From: a virus | Direction: 5' to 3' (one strand) | Length of the DNA: 48,161 nt | Virus record (IMG/VR): IMGVR_UViG_3300027816_000148 | Span: 1 to 48,161 of that record | Part shown: positions 38,041 to 46,893 of the stretch, one piece after another | How the letters are laid out: every line of letters starts with the position of its first letter | Numbering within the stretch: position 1 is the stretch's first letter | Notes under the pieces: model-generated | What the model was told of the DNA's origin: nothing | Database searches by the model: none | Seen by the model: only the letters and a program-made list of their open reading frames with translations | Position numbers and translations under genes: made by a program

Positions 38041-39401
38041 AAAAAGACTTTCCTGAAATTGCTGTTGTCATGTACAACAATCTCCCTGCACGGTGCCACG
38101 AGGTTGAACAAAATCTCTGTGACTTTACCAAATTTAAAATCAATGGACAGCACAATCTCCATACCTACGAAACTAAAAACATTACTGAGATGCTGACCAC
38201 TTTGTCTGCTACGCATCGATGGGCTGTGGTAATTGCTGCCGGAAACATTTTGCAAAGCCAAAAGTTAATCATGGATAGTGTAGAATATGCTAAAAAAGAA
38301 AATTCACCTCTGAGTTGTCACATACTAGATCGTGGCGGTTATTTTCACCTGCATCCGCAGTACTTTACCATTGACCTTGAAGTGTATCAATCACTTGGAT
38401 TTCCTCCGTTTGAAGAAACACCCGGACCAGTTGATATCAACACTAAAATTACTGAGCGTAGTATAGACAATGTGCATGACGACTACACTCCTTGGTGGTT
38501 ACACTCGGGAACTGAAACAAAAACCTATGCTAGCGATCAAGGATATTTTGGTATCAATGTTGTGGCCGCGATGATCAACGCTGGCCACAACATTGTTAAC
38601 ATACCTCGTGAACTTCGTCAAAGAAAAAACTACTGCTACCCTGAACATCAATTGGCAGAGATAAAAAAGTTGATTGCTGATCCGTTGTATGTGCCGGTCA
38701 ACGACAATGGTCCAATTTGGTGGTTTGCACATGATCTAAGAATGATAACAGATGGATTACAGAAAGGGTACTACGTGATGAATACAGAACCTTTGTACCT
38801 AGACAACCCCAAGCTCAGTGATCAGGAATTTGATTGTTTTGTGGGAGTAGCCAGTGGTGTCAAACCTGCATGTTTGATTGGCAAGTTAAAATTTGCTGAC
38901 AATTCTCGTATAGTACTTGTAGACATCAGCCCTGCGGCACTGAAGTGGCAAAAACATCTGCTGGAATCCTGGGACGGAGATTTCCGCACATTTGAAACAG
39001 TGTTTAGAGCATTTGAAAAACAAAACACTGATTTGATTCCTATCTATTTTAGAGACCAATCTTTTGAAAATCTGTTTGTTTGGTTTTTTGAAAACGTACA
39101 AATGGATTCAGTAGAATTTCAGCAATGCTGGAAACGATATCAAACCATGCAAGTAGAATTTGTGGAATTAAACCTACTAGAAACACCTAGCATGCAATAT
39201 GTAGTTGATACCATTAATCAACACCAGCATGGTGCCTATGTGTGGTCAAGTAATTTGTTTCACATGGACTATTTGAGTTTTTACCGCACTGACCGTTGGG
39301 CTAGAGACAAACTACTTGAGTTTGTTGGAAAATTACGCCAGGAAACTAAGATACCAGTGGCGTCAGAGTTTCTTTGTTTTCTTGAGTTTTATAACTGTTG
39401 A
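38037..39401 (+). CDS. Large hypothetical phage protein (454 aa)
   Basis: It starts in an ATGA overlap with the upstream gene. The sequence has an N-terminal alpha/beta domain (IAVVMYNNL...WAVVIAAGNIL). A region around residues 265-330 (FVGVASGVKPACLIGKL...RIVLVDISPAALKWQKHLLE) resembles a Rossmann or methyltransferase-like beta-alpha unit. The motif is too weak for a call; a glycosyltransferase or methyltransferase are options. Its 3' end overlaps the convergent oxygenase gene by 56 nt. Confidence 0.65.
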   Translation: MKKDFPEIAVVMYNNLPARCHEVEQNLCDFTKFKINGQHNLHTYETKNITEMLTTLSATHRWAVVIAAGNILQSQKLIMDSVEYAKKENSPLSCHILDRGGYFHLHPQYFTIDLEVYQSLGFPPFEETPGPVDINTKITERSIDNVHDDYTPWWLHSGTETKTYASDQGYFGINVVAAMINAGHNIVNIPRELRQRKNYCYPEHQLAEIKKLIADPLYVPVNDNGPIWWFAHDLRMITDGLQKGYYVMNTEPLYLDNPKLSDQEFDCFVGVASGVKPACLIGKLKFADNSRIVLVDISPAALKWQKHLLESWDGDFRTFETVFRAFEKQNTDLIPIYFRDQSFENLFVWFFENVQMDSVEFQQCWKRYQTMQVEFVELNLLETPSMQYVVDTINQHQHGAYVWSSNLFHMDYLSFYRTDRWARDKLLEFVGKLRQETKIPVASEFLCFLEFYNC

Positions 39402-40080
39402 CCAACAACGGTGCCAACTGGTGCATGTGGCACCCACCATGCACAATCATGTGAAAGCGATCCTCATCGCTGTTGTTGTGTACGCAATGACGATAATGAT
39501 TGTTAAAATAAAATGCACTGCCTGAATCTTTGAAGGGCAAGGTGCCTTGCTCGGTAACTAGCCTGCAACCTTCAGGGTTGTTCAAACTGATGTTGATTGC
39601 ACCTCCCAAGAACGAATTCACGTTGTCACTGTGTGGAACAATATATCCGCCAGCTTCAAGCAACATAAATCTCACTCGAGAATAGTGATGGTACGGCAAA
39701 ATTTCTTTGAGAAACTTAACAGTTACCGGACACTGATCCTGTATCTCCGTCCAGTCGTACTTGGCAGTTTTAGAGTCTAATCCATATGTTTCGGCTACAT
39801 TGGTCTTAGTAGCACTGATTCCGTGTACCGCTAGACTTTTCCATCCACGATGATGTTCTTCATCAGCACGATGTTCTACAAACATGTGTCGCAATGCTTG
39901 AGCTTCTGACAACATTTCTTCAAAGGGAATAGCAAGACCCTGCAGTTCAAGCCATGGTGCATGACTGTGGTTAAAAATCCAGTTGCCTTGATACTCAGCT
40001 GAGCCTGCAGGCAACAAAGGGTACTGATATGTTTTATCAGCGTTCTCTTCAATGAAGCTTTTTATAAGTGGTGTTGACAC
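39346..40080 (-). CDS. 2OG-Fe(II) oxygenase, aspartyl/asparaginyl hydroxylase-like
   Basis: The core RVRFMLLEAGGYIVPHSDNVN (His-x-Asp iron ligands), INISLNNPEGCRLV, then GSAFYFNNHYRHCVHNNSDEDRFHMIVHG (distal His and the 2-oxoglutarate Arg) is the aspartyl/asparaginyl beta-hydroxylase domain. Such enzymes hydroxylate protein side chains or small molecules. I place the start at GTG 40080, which has AAGGT 7 nt upstream, because the ATG at 40155 would overlap the upstream gene by 107 nt; this is uncertain. It is the second oxygenase-type gene of this operon. Confidence 0.82.
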   Translation of the reverse strand: MSTPLIKSFIEENADKTYQYPLLPAGSAEYQGNWIFNHSHAPWLELQGLAIPFEEMLSEAQALRHMFVEHRADEEHHRGWKSLAVHGISATKTNVAETYGLDSKTAKYDWTEIQDQCPVTVKFLKEILPYHHYSRVRFMLLEAGGYIVPHSDNVNSFLGGAINISLNNPEGCRLVTEQGTLPFKDSGSAFYFNNHYRHCVHNNSDEDRFHMIVHGGCHMHQLAPLLVNSYKTQENKETLTPLVS

Positions 40081-40951
40081 GTTTGTTACCTTGTAATTTT
40101 TTATGTATGATTTGCACAAGATCTTGGTCTTGTATGGCGCCAACAGGATAATCATATATCACCTGTTCAGGTGCCATGCCCCATCGAGCCAGCCATTGTT
40201 TAAAACTATCACTGTTGTATACTCGTTGTCTAAAATCACTGACCTGTATCAACAGTGACCCGTTGTTGCTGTGATGTCCTGTGGTATCCCAGTCATTGGG
40301 ATTGTCACCATCTAAGTAGCTTCTAATGATAGACTTACCTAGTATCTGTGGACCAAATATAACTGATGCATGTTGTGGACTATGATATTGACGATGTGCA
40401 TTGTCCATCTTCCACCATCCAGGGTCATCAAATGCCGGTTCTTCACTGCAGTATATTTCATCAAAACTAAAATCTGGCTCGTAATCTATATCAGCAGGCA
40501 AATACACTTCAATGGCATGAATTGCATCATTTAAGGATTGCAAAGAATTAGTTAGAGTGGTTCTTAGTAATTTGCTCAATTCAGATGGCATGCGAGACAT
40601 ATCTCTAACATTTACTGTTTGCTGAGTGTGTGTAAAAAATCTATGTAAACTATTGCACCAACTGCGATTTATATCTGCTGGAGTAAATGGCATTTTGTTT
40701 GGATACTCATATCCAAACTTGGCTAATTCTTTAACTTCTTTAACACAAATTTCTAAGTGTGTTTCTATAACTTCTTGATTGTAACGTCGGGGGACTGTGT
40801 TTGATGATATAAACCCCTGTGCAGTTCTTGGTACAGATAGTACAGAGTTGGCCCAGCTTTGCACACCAGGATTATCCAGAAGATGTATTACAAGGTCAAT
40901 TGGTTGATCTGGAAACTCAAATGTGATGACCATGGAGTTTTCATGCGGCAT
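40049..40951 (-). CDS. Hypothetical phage protein (300 aa)
   Basis: An acidic protein with no recognised domain. The layout (an N-terminal beta part, a DINRSWCNSLHRFFTHTQQ helix, and a C-terminal RWGMAPEQVIYDYPVGAIQ block) is similar to that of the plus-strand protein at 37159, so they may be paralogues. It lies between two 2OG-oxygenase-like genes with overlaps on both sides, and might provide or bind their substrate. Confidence 0.65.
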   Translation of the reverse strand: MPHENSMVITFEFPDQPIDLVIHLLDNPGVQSWANSVLSVPRTAQGFISSNTVPRRYNQEVIETHLEICVKEVKELAKFGYEYPNKMPFTPADINRSWCNSLHRFFTHTQQTVNVRDMSRMPSELSKLLRTTLTNSLQSLNDAIHAIEVYLPADIDYEPDFSFDEIYCSEEPAFDDPGWWKMDNAHRQYHSPQHASVIFGPQILGKSIIRSYLDGDNPNDWDTTGHHSNNGSLLIQVSDFRQRVYNSDSFKQWLARWGMAPEQVIYDYPVGAIQDQDLVQIIHKKLQGNKRVNTTYKKLH

Positions 40952-41606
40952 GAACTATTATAATGTCTTTGTGTTGATATCTTTCGCACTGCAACCAATT
41001 GTTACTGGCATGCATTTGTAGTCTTGGAAACATACCCACAGTGCCTAGTTTGTACTGATAGATTCCGTCAAGTTCCATATAGTCTGTAAACATAGGATCT
41101 CCTTGATAACAATGCCCAAGATGATGCTCTTTGCTTAGATTGTTTTGTTGTTGGTATGTGTCATGATGATCTTTGAAATATACCACTTCGCGATTGACAT
41201 CTTCCCAAGATCGATATTGCTTTTTCCACACAATAGTTTTGAATTCAGGATCATCCATCATGGGAATAATCAAACTAAAACAAGTTTCAGGATCAGGTTC
41301 GGTTATTATAGGATCTACGTGCAAGTGATGTGGCATCATCTGACGCTGATATGCAATATACAGTCCAGCTTTGGGTGGCAGACGCCTACGTACAATTTTT
41401 TCAACCAACTGGTACGCAGGATCTCGCCCATCAAGCACTACTCTTCGATCTAGAACACCGTTGTTACTACGTCCAAATCTACGTTCTAAATGCTCGGGGT
41501 TCATGGTAAGATCTTGACCTTCGGACTCGATCCTTTTTGCCATGTCATTTTGCAACCAGGCAAGTTCTTCTGGAGCAACAATATCCAAACTTTCTACTTT
41601 TGTCAT
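40941..41606 (-). CDS. 2OG-Fe(II) oxygenase-like protein
   Basis: In this 221-residue protein, MPHHLHVDPI gives the His-x-Asp iron ligands, CFSLIIPMMDDPEF is the following strand, and PRLQMHASNNW offers the distal His. This fits the cupin-like 2-oxoglutarate/Fe(II) oxygenase fold found as several unassigned proteins in T4-like marine phages. Substrate unknown; hydroxylation of a protein, a nucleic acid base or a small molecule are all open. Confidence 0.68.
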   Translation of the reverse strand: MTKVESLDIVAPEELAWLQNDMAKRIESEGQDLTMNPEHLERRFGRSNNGVLDRRVVLDGRDPAYQLVEKIVRRRLPPKAGLYIAYQRQMMPHHLHVDPIITEPDPETCFSLIIPMMDDPEFKTIVWKKQYRSWEDVNREVVYFKDHHDTYQQQNNLSKEHHLGHCYQGDPMFTDYMELDGIYQYKLGTVGMFPRLQMHASNNWLQCERYQHKDIIIVHAA

Positions 41607-41713
41607 AGCAGTATATAGCTCACTTTTGGGTTCACGGTAGCGAATCGTTACATCAAGGCAGCAGCCGCCTCACACTATCGGTAACAAGTTACCGGTCCTA
41701 AGGTGTGTTAGAG
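41607..41713 (-). other. Intergenic hairpin region
   Basis: CGGTAAC-TT-GTTACCG forms a 7-bp hairpin (41679-41694), with CACAC and GTGTG further out extending the fold. No T-run follows. It may be a processing site or operator. No ORF. Confidence 0.4.
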
Positions 41714-41953
41714 TTATTCAAATAATGGAACAGCGTTGGCGTAGGCCACCCACTCTTCAAATATAGCATTAGCGGCATCATTTGCGTCTGATGGATGTGC
41801 TGATGGATTTGCTTCTTGCCAGATTTTGTGCTTTGCAGCCGCTACCCACCATGCCGCCTGCCGCTCTGTATTGTCATTAATCCAGTCATCAAATCCAAGT
41901 TTGTCGTCATCATGTGTGGATACGTTTCCATTTGCGCTTCGATATATTGCCAT
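41714..41953 (-). CDS. Small hypothetical protein (79 aa)
   Basis: This acidic, Trp/Ala-rich helical protein (MAIYRSANGNVSTHDDDKLG...WWVAAAKHKIWQEANP) is not recognised. AAGGA lies 7 nt before the ATG, and the gene follows the large LysM protein gene by 10 nt, so it probably belongs to that late unit. Confidence 0.68.
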   Translation of the reverse strand: MAIYRSANGNVSTHDDDKLGFDDWINDNTERQAAWWVAAAKHKIWQEANPSAHPSDANDAANAIFEEWVAYANAVPLFE

Positions 41954-41963
41954 AATATATTCC

Positions 41964-44555
41964 TTATCTAGCTAGTTGTTGGCTGTGTGTTCTTCTGCGC
42001 AATGCGCCAATTCTAGTGACTTCGTTAAGCAAGCGACTGCGCTGTGCATCAGCTGACTCACTGAGTTGTCCAGAAAACTGACGGTTGATGTATTTTTTAA
42101 TAAACGCAACGTCATCCTTGGTCTGCACAGTTTCTAGCATTTTTTTCACCTGCTTGATTGTTTCAGCAACAGGTTGTGCCTTGGCTGCGGCAGCAATACG
42201 TGCCTGCAACTTTGCTTGTTCATCTGGAGTTGCGCCACCTGATGTGACTTTAGGTGTCTTTGGTGTGGTAGGAGCCGCAGGTGCGCCAGGCGCTTTAAAT
42301 GTAGTAGTGGTCTTGCCGTATCCAGTGGGACCAGCGCCAAAGTTAGCAGTCTTTGCAGGAGCTTTTGTAGCTGTCTTGGCATACTTCTCCATACCAGGCA
42401 TTTGCATTACATTGGTAGCATTAAACGACGCTGTGTTATTTGGTTGTGTAATCTTACCTGGCGCAGGAGTAGTACCAGTTGCTGGCGGCAATCCAGCAGT
42501 TGGGCCGCCAGTAAGTGCAGGTTGTTGTGCTCCGCCCGCTGCCGAGATTTGTGCGGGTGTTGCTCCTGAACCATACATTCGTGCCAGTTTTTCTTTTTCG
42601 TACGGCTTACCAGTGTCTGGATCAATAGCATTGATTTCACCAGTCTGAATACCAGCACCACGTTGCGGTGCAGGCGTACCATTGGGAACTGTTGCTGGTG
42701 CTGTGTAAGGAATACCCATCTTGCTGTATACATCAGTGATAACACCTTGTGGTACACCTTGCTTGGCCAAGAAATCCGCAAGGTAATCTGAATCAGTTTG
42801 GTGCCCTTGTTGTTCCCACTCTGTTTTTAGTTTAGCGGCTGTGATCTTGCGTGTGAAGTTCTGTGCTTGTTTGCTGAGATAGCCGCCAACTTTGCCAGCA
42901 GTTTTGTCCAGCCAGTTAAGACCCTTGCCAATCATTCCAGGCTTTACTGCTCCGGCTTGTGGTGCATCGGGCATGTCTTGACGAGGCACAGCAGGTATAT
43001 TTGTACGATTAGGACCCATTGCGTCAAGTTCTTTTAACAACGAACGACGATGACGATCAACGTTTTCGATCACGGTCAACACACCCTTGTGTGTCAAGTG
43101 TATGTTGCGAGCAGGTGCACGGCCCGTGCTTTCGTTTAGAGCCCAGGCCATCACGGTGAGTTTCTGATCAATCAACTGCTCGGCTGGCAGCTTGAGCAAC
43201 CGTACAGCAGGTAACCAACTTTCCTGTACCGGGTTTGAAAATTCTTGTGGGTTAAAATTCTTAATGTAGGCTTTGCCGTTAACTATGTAGGCAGTAACAT
43301 CCTGTCCAGCATAGTTAACTGGAACTGTTTCAAGACCGGGACCAAGTCTTGGCTGAATACCACCCGATGGGAAAGCATAAGCCTGTACTTCTCTTCCGTC
43401 TGGCAGAGTCAATGTACCACTGTTTCCGCCATCGGGAAAAGACAATAAAGGTCCTGAAGGTGTCGTGGGCACTGCGGCGTCTACAGCGGCACCTCCGCCC
43501 AACGGTTCTGGGCTCATACCTGCTGTTTGGCCACCACCGCCTGCGCCTGGCGCCTTGTCTCCATACATGCCGCCCTTGTAGTCTGCCCACAAACTACCTT
43601 GTCCTGGAGTACCCGCAGCAGGTAAATTAATTTCTTGTCCTTGCTGCAATGCTTTGGAAAAATCAATATCTGGATTTGCCGCACGAATTAATTCAGGTGT
43701 GGTACCTTGAGCCTGGGCAATAAAGCCCAGTTGGTCTCCCTTGACTATGGTGTATGTTCCGCCTCCTGCACCAGGTACAGGTGGAGTATTACTAGGATCA
43801 TTATAGAAATCTGGATCGCCTGCTGGTAGCGGAGTGTCATTATAGAAATCTGGATCGCCTTGTGGTAAAGGAGTGTCATTGTAAAAATCTGGATCGCCTT
43901 GTGGACCACTTGGTGTAGACAACAGGTCCTGAATTTCTTGTGCGCCAAGACCCATGAGTGCGGCGCCTATGCCCTTGCCAATGATACTGGATAGTTTTTC
44001 GCCTTTGATGGCAGCATCGATAGCAGCGGTAACACCAGCAATAACAGGCAACCCTGCACCGCCTGTGGCTAGGCCAGCCAAGGCAATCAGTGCTGTCTTA
44101 ACAAACAACTGTGTCTTAGGATATTCTTTGGCCAGCAGTCGATACTTCTTGATTGAATCCATGACCTTGCTGTTGGGACCAAGTTTATCACGCAACGCAC
44201 CAGTAGCATCATTATAGGCAGCATCAACTCCAGCAACAGGAGTAGACTTAGTGATAGAACTTAAAACACTGTTTATGGCATCCTTGGTAGAATTATATGC
44301 ACCTGATACAGCATCTTTACTTCGGCCCAACGCTGTACGATTTTGTCCAGAGGCATTGGCACCTGCTTCGATGGCCGCAAACAAGTCAAGAATTTCTTTC
44401 TCGCTCATCTTGCGTTCAGCCAACATGCGACTTAGATTATGGAACTTGCGATAAGTTACATCTTCTTTTAGCAATTTGTTGTGACGGCTCTCACTAAAAA
44501 ACTGTCGGGTGTTACCAACTACAGTGTAGGTTGTGAATAATTGATCTACTATCAT
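41964..44555 (-). CDS. LysM-containing putative virion protein (863 aa)
   Basis: A large, modular, Pro/Gly/Ala/Thr-rich protein. Residues 1-150 are helical. A hydrophobic Gly/Ala stretch at 155-185 could insert in a membrane. Residues 220-253 contain three 13-residue repeats around GDPDFYND. Residues 267-312 (TYTIVKGDQLGFIAQAQG...QGQEINLP) are a LysM domain that binds peptidoglycan. Low-complexity linkers follow. A LysM module plus a hydrophobic segment fits an internal or tail protein that meets the cell wall during entry, or a host-directed effector. No lytic domain is recognised. Confidence 0.78.
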   Translation of the reverse strand: MIVDQLFTTYTVVGNTRQFFSESRHNKLLKEDVTYRKFHNLSRMLAERKMSEKEILDLFAAIEAGANASGQNRTALGRSKDAVSGAYNSTKDAINSVLSSITKSTPVAGVDAAYNDATGALRDKLGPNSKVMDSIKKYRLLAKEYPKTQLFVKTALIALAGLATGGAGLPVIAGVTAAIDAAIKGEKLSSIIGKGIGAALMGLGAQEIQDLLSTPSGPQGDPDFYNDTPLPQGDPDFYNDTPLPAGDPDFYNDPSNTPPVPGAGGGTYTIVKGDQLGFIAQAQGTTPELIRAANPDIDFSKALQQGQEINLPAAGTPGQGSLWADYKGGMYGDKAPGAGGGGQTAGMSPEPLGGGAAVDAAVPTTPSGPLLSFPDGGNSGTLTLPDGREVQAYAFPSGGIQPRLGPGLETVPVNYAGQDVTAYIVNGKAYIKNFNPQEFSNPVQESWLPAVRLLKLPAEQLIDQKLTVMAWALNESTGRAPARNIHLTHKGVLTVIENVDRHRRSLLKELDAMGPNRTNIPAVPRQDMPDAPQAGAVKPGMIGKGLNWLDKTAGKVGGYLSKQAQNFTRKITAAKLKTEWEQQGHQTDSDYLADFLAKQGVPQGVITDVYSKMGIPYTAPATVPNGTPAPQRGAGIQTGEINAIDPDTGKPYEKEKLARMYGSGATPAQISAAGGAQQPALTGGPTAGLPPATGTTPAPGKITQPNNTASFNATNVMQMPGMEKYAKTATKAPAKTANFGAGPTGYGKTTTTFKAPGAPAAPTTPKTPKVTSGGATPDEQAKLQARIAAAAKAQPVAETIKQVKKMLETVQTKDDVAFIKKYINRQFSGQLSESADAQRSRLLNEVTRIGALRRRTHSQQLAR
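43800..43916 (-). repeat. Three tandem 39-bp repeats
   Basis: The units at 43800-43838, 43839-43877 and 43878-43916 encode the 13-residue GDPDFYND repeats of the LysM protein. The third is the most diverged at its end. Copy number may vary by recombination. Confidence 0.85.
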
Positions 44556-44556
44556 T

Positions 44557-45246
44557 TCAACGTTCTTCCAAATAATCTTGATTGCCTTGGGGCCGGCGGT
44601 TACGCTTCTGGAATATCTTTACTGCCATGTCGGCATCATTGACATTGCGGAAACGTGTGGGCAACTTACGCTCGCCTTGACGAATTTCAAACCCTCTTTC
44701 TTCATCCCCGTAACACTCTAACATACTGCCATCTTCCATGGGGTAAGTTTTTACAGGTGCTTCGGCCATTACAGGTTCTTGTACCGGTGCTTGAGCAGGT
44801 ACAATATCTAAATCTTGTTGTGTGGGATCTTCTTCTATTTCTTCATTTTCAGGATCTGGGTCATTGGCAATGTCCAACTCGTCCTTGGCCTTGCGCACTA
44901 AGTGGCTGTCAATTTTATTGTTGTCTTCCAGTCTCTCAAGATAATCCACAAAGGTACGTTTGACTTTGCTCAACATGTCTTCTTCAACTTCTTGCATGGC
45001 TTCTTCTAACGGGCTCTTGGTAGGCTCAACGCTATCTCCTACCAGTTTACCATCCATGGGGTGTTTCTGATAGGGCTTTTTAGTAAGTGTGGGTGAAATA
45101 TCTTTAGGCTTGAACAGCGCAGGTAACTGGTCCGCAGACTTTTGCTGTTTGTTTAATCCGTGCTTGACATTCACAGGAGTAAGTTTACCTTCCTCTACTG
45201 TGGCCAAGCGATCAAGTATTGATCTAATGTCTGCTGATGAACTCAT
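44557..45246 (-). CDS. Hypothetical phage protein (229 aa), acidic
   Basis: An acidic, largely disordered or coiled protein: helical segments around 75-125 (LEEAMQEVEEDMLSKVKRTF...), an acidic Gln/Pro-rich middle, and a C-terminal small domain with ERGFEIRQGERKLPTRF. ATGA overlap (45243-45246) ties it to the dps gene. It may be a virion or assembly factor by location; no family is recognised. Confidence 0.68.
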   Translation of the reverse strand: MSSSADIRSILDRLATVEEGKLTPVNVKHGLNKQQKSADQLPALFKPKDISPTLTKKPYQKHPMDGKLVGDSVEPTKSPLEEAMQEVEEDMLSKVKRTFVDYLERLEDNNKIDSHLVRKAKDELDIANDPDPENEEIEEDPTQQDLDIVPAQAPVQEPVMAEAPVKTYPMEDGSMLECYGDEERGFEIRQGERKLPTRFRNVNDADMAVKIFQKRNRRPQGNQDYLEER

Positions 45247-45683
45247 GCTCTAGCGTCTTTCAAATAACTGCGCAGTTGCCAATGGTATTTTCCGTGTTGA
45301 CTCAGGCGTTGGCTCACAAAGTCCGCAATGCCTTGTTGATTTTCTTGTTCTGCTTCTGCAAAGCATTGATTTAGAATTTCAATCATCTGTTGATTGTTGG
45401 CCAAAAGTTCTTCCAACATAAGTCTAGCACGAGGTATCTTGGTTTGTCCAGATATCTTAGTCAGTTCAGCAAAACGTTCAAAACTTCCCGGAGCATAATC
45501 ATCTAGGTATCTGATGTATTCTGCAGTGGGATCTATTGCCGAATAGGCATCTTCATAGATGTTTTGAAAAAACTCATGCAATTCTCCAAAGTCAGGTCCT
45601 TCCACATTCCAGTGAAACTGCTGGGCCTTTAGGTAATAAGCAAAATTACTTGCTAGGAGAATTTTTAAAGCGTCCGCTAACAT
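45243..45683 (-). CDS. dps: Dps-like ferritin
   Basis: This 146-residue protein of the Dps/miniferritin family forms hollow shells that oxidise and store iron and can protect DNA from peroxide. The ferroxidase ligands H24, H36, D51 and E55 have exactly the 12-15-4 spacing known in Dps (L. innocua H31, H43, D58, E62), within QFHWNVEGPDFGELHEFF and EDAYSAIDPTAEYIRYL. It lacks the Lys-rich N-terminal DNA-binding tail of E. coli Dps. I chose ATG 45683; a longer frame to 45731 would overlap the upstream gene further. It sits among putative virion genes. Confidence 0.9.
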   Translation of the reverse strand: MLADALKILLASNFAYYLKAQQFHWNVEGPDFGELHEFFQNIYEDAYSAIDPTAEYIRYLDDYAPGSFERFAELTKISGQTKIPRARLMLEELLANNQQMIEILNQCFAEAEQENQQGIADFVSQRLSQHGKYHWQLRSYLKDARA

Positions 45684-45864
45684 TCTTGTTCCTTTTGTAT
45701 TCTTTAGGTGTGTTGGGGGTTGGATCAGCACCTGTTACATATTTACCTGCTAACAAAGATCCGCCATTTCTTGACACTAAACCCAGGCTGCTTTGAACAG
45801 GGGCAATTGATCCTGCGCTTGTACCGCCTACGCTGGCGTTTTCCATGATTTCTTTAAATCGCAT
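45646..45864 (-). CDS. Small conserved phage protein (72 aa)
   Basis: The N-terminus MRFKEIMENASVGGTSAGSIAPV is a motif (EI.E..S.G.TSAGSIA) that I recall at the start of several small T4-like marine phage proteins; the rest is basic and Pro/Lys-rich. AAGGA lies 7 nt before the ATG. It overlaps the dps start by 38 nt. Function unknown; it could be a virion-associated peptide. Confidence 0.68.
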   Translation of the reverse strand: MRFKEIMENASVGGTSAGSIAPVQSSLGLVSRNGGSLLAGKYVTGADPTPNTPKEYKRNKNVSGRFKNSPSK

Positions 45865-46141
45865 TGTGGATCCTTAGGGTGTTGTGAGATATGAATTCTG
45901 CTGATCCGTGGTTGACTCTAGGGTTGCTCACAACAAGATTGCCCTCGCCAATCAACTGATATTCTATTGCATAATCACCAGGTGGTGCAGAGATAGGAAT
46001 AACTTCTTCAAGACTTTGATCTTGCCAGATATAGGTACGTTCAGTAAACAATTCGTTGTTTACATACAAACGATAGCTAGGCGGAGAGTTGTGCCACTCA
46101 CAGCTTACATCGTATTCAATTTGAACGTCTTTTACAGGCAT
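45854..46141 (-). CDS. Conserved phage hypothetical protein (95 aa)
   Basis: A small beta-rich protein (VQIEYDVSCEWHNSPPSYRLYVNNELFTERTYIW...), probably a sandwich of the carbohydrate-binding or tail-accessory type. The PPSYRLYVN-EL block recurs in T4-like marine phages as I recall. The ATG follows TAAATA by 4 nt, opposite the divergent desaturase gene. First gene of a minus-strand run leading to dps and the LysM protein. Confidence 0.72.
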   Translation of the reverse strand: MPVKDVQIEYDVSCEWHNSPPSYRLYVNNELFTERTYIWQDQSLEEVIPISAPPGDYAIEYQLIGEGNLVVSNPRVNHGSAEFISHNTLRIHNAI

Positions 46142-46189
46142 AGTGTATTTAGCTATGGTTTTATCTGTGTTGATCCAAGTAAATAAACA
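46142..46189. promoter_or_regulatory. 48-bp divergent late-type promoter region
   Basis: TAAATA occurs on the minus strand at 46146-46151 (4 nt before ATG 46141) and on the plus strand at 46180-46185 (4 nt before ATG 46190). The architecture is the same as at 11975-12000. Confidence 0.55.
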
Positions 46190-46891
46190 ATGACTGAACT
46201 AATCTACACTCTAGTGGTCACACATATTACTATAATTTGTGTCACACTATTCTTACACCGTGGCCAAGCACACCGCGGTATTGTTTTTGCTCCTGTACTA
46301 GAACACTTCATGCGTGCCTGGTTGTGGCTCACTACAGGCATGGTCACTCGGCAATGGGTGGCAATACACCGCAAGCATCACAGATTTACAGATGAACCCG
46401 GCGATCCTCACAGCCCAGTACACTACGGCATATGGCGTGTGCTGTTTCAGGGTGCAGGACTTTATCATTCGGCTAGTAAAGATGCTGAAATGGTTGCACA
46501 GTATGGTGCAGGCACACCTGATGACTGGATTGAACAAAACATCTATACCAAGCACAGTCGCTTGGGTATTGTGTTAATGTTATTGATCAATATTGTGTTG
46601 TTTGGTGCCTGGGGTGTGTTGATATGGGGCATCCAAATGATATGGATTCCATTCTGGGCAGCCGGAGTTATCAACGGCATTGGACATTGGTGGGGGTATA
46701 GAAATGGCGAAACTAAAGATAAAAGCAGGAACATTATGCCTTGGGGCATTGTTATTGGCGGTGAATGTTTGCACAATAATCATCATCTTGAACCCGGCAA
46801 TCCTCGTCTCAGTCGCCGCTGGTTTGAATTTGATATAGGATGGATGTGGTTGAGTGTGTTTAGACTCGTGAGTCTTGCCAAGCTACGTTAG
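46190..46891 (+). CDS. Membrane fatty acid desaturase
   Basis: This 233-residue integral membrane di-iron enzyme of the acyl-lipid/acyl-CoA desaturase type has the three histidine boxes HRGQAH (H23, H28), HRKHH (60-64) and HNNHH near the C-terminus. Hydrophobic segments are at 5-22, 38-52, 125-150 and 155-170. Each box is intact, so it is probably active in introducing double bonds into host membrane lipids. It is shorter than most bacterial desaturases (about 300-380). Being on the plus strand with a TAAATA element 4 nt before the ATG, it should be expressed late. Confidence 0.92.
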   Translation: MTELIYTLVVTHITIICVTLFLHRGQAHRGIVFAPVLEHFMRAWLWLTTGMVTRQWVAIHRKHHRFTDEPGDPHSPVHYGIWRVLFQGAGLYHSASKDAEMVAQYGAGTPDDWIEQNIYTKHSRLGIVLMLLINIVLFGAWGVLIWGIQMIWIPFWAAGVINGIGHWWGYRNGETKDKSRNIMPWGIVIGGECLHNNHHLEPGNPRLSRRWFEFDIGWMWLSVFRLVSLAKLR

Positions 46892-46893
46892 TT

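Noticed and set aside
43349-43630. Frames antisense to the LysM protein and other large genes
   Set aside because: Shadows of a strongly coding minus-strand gene; no start signals.
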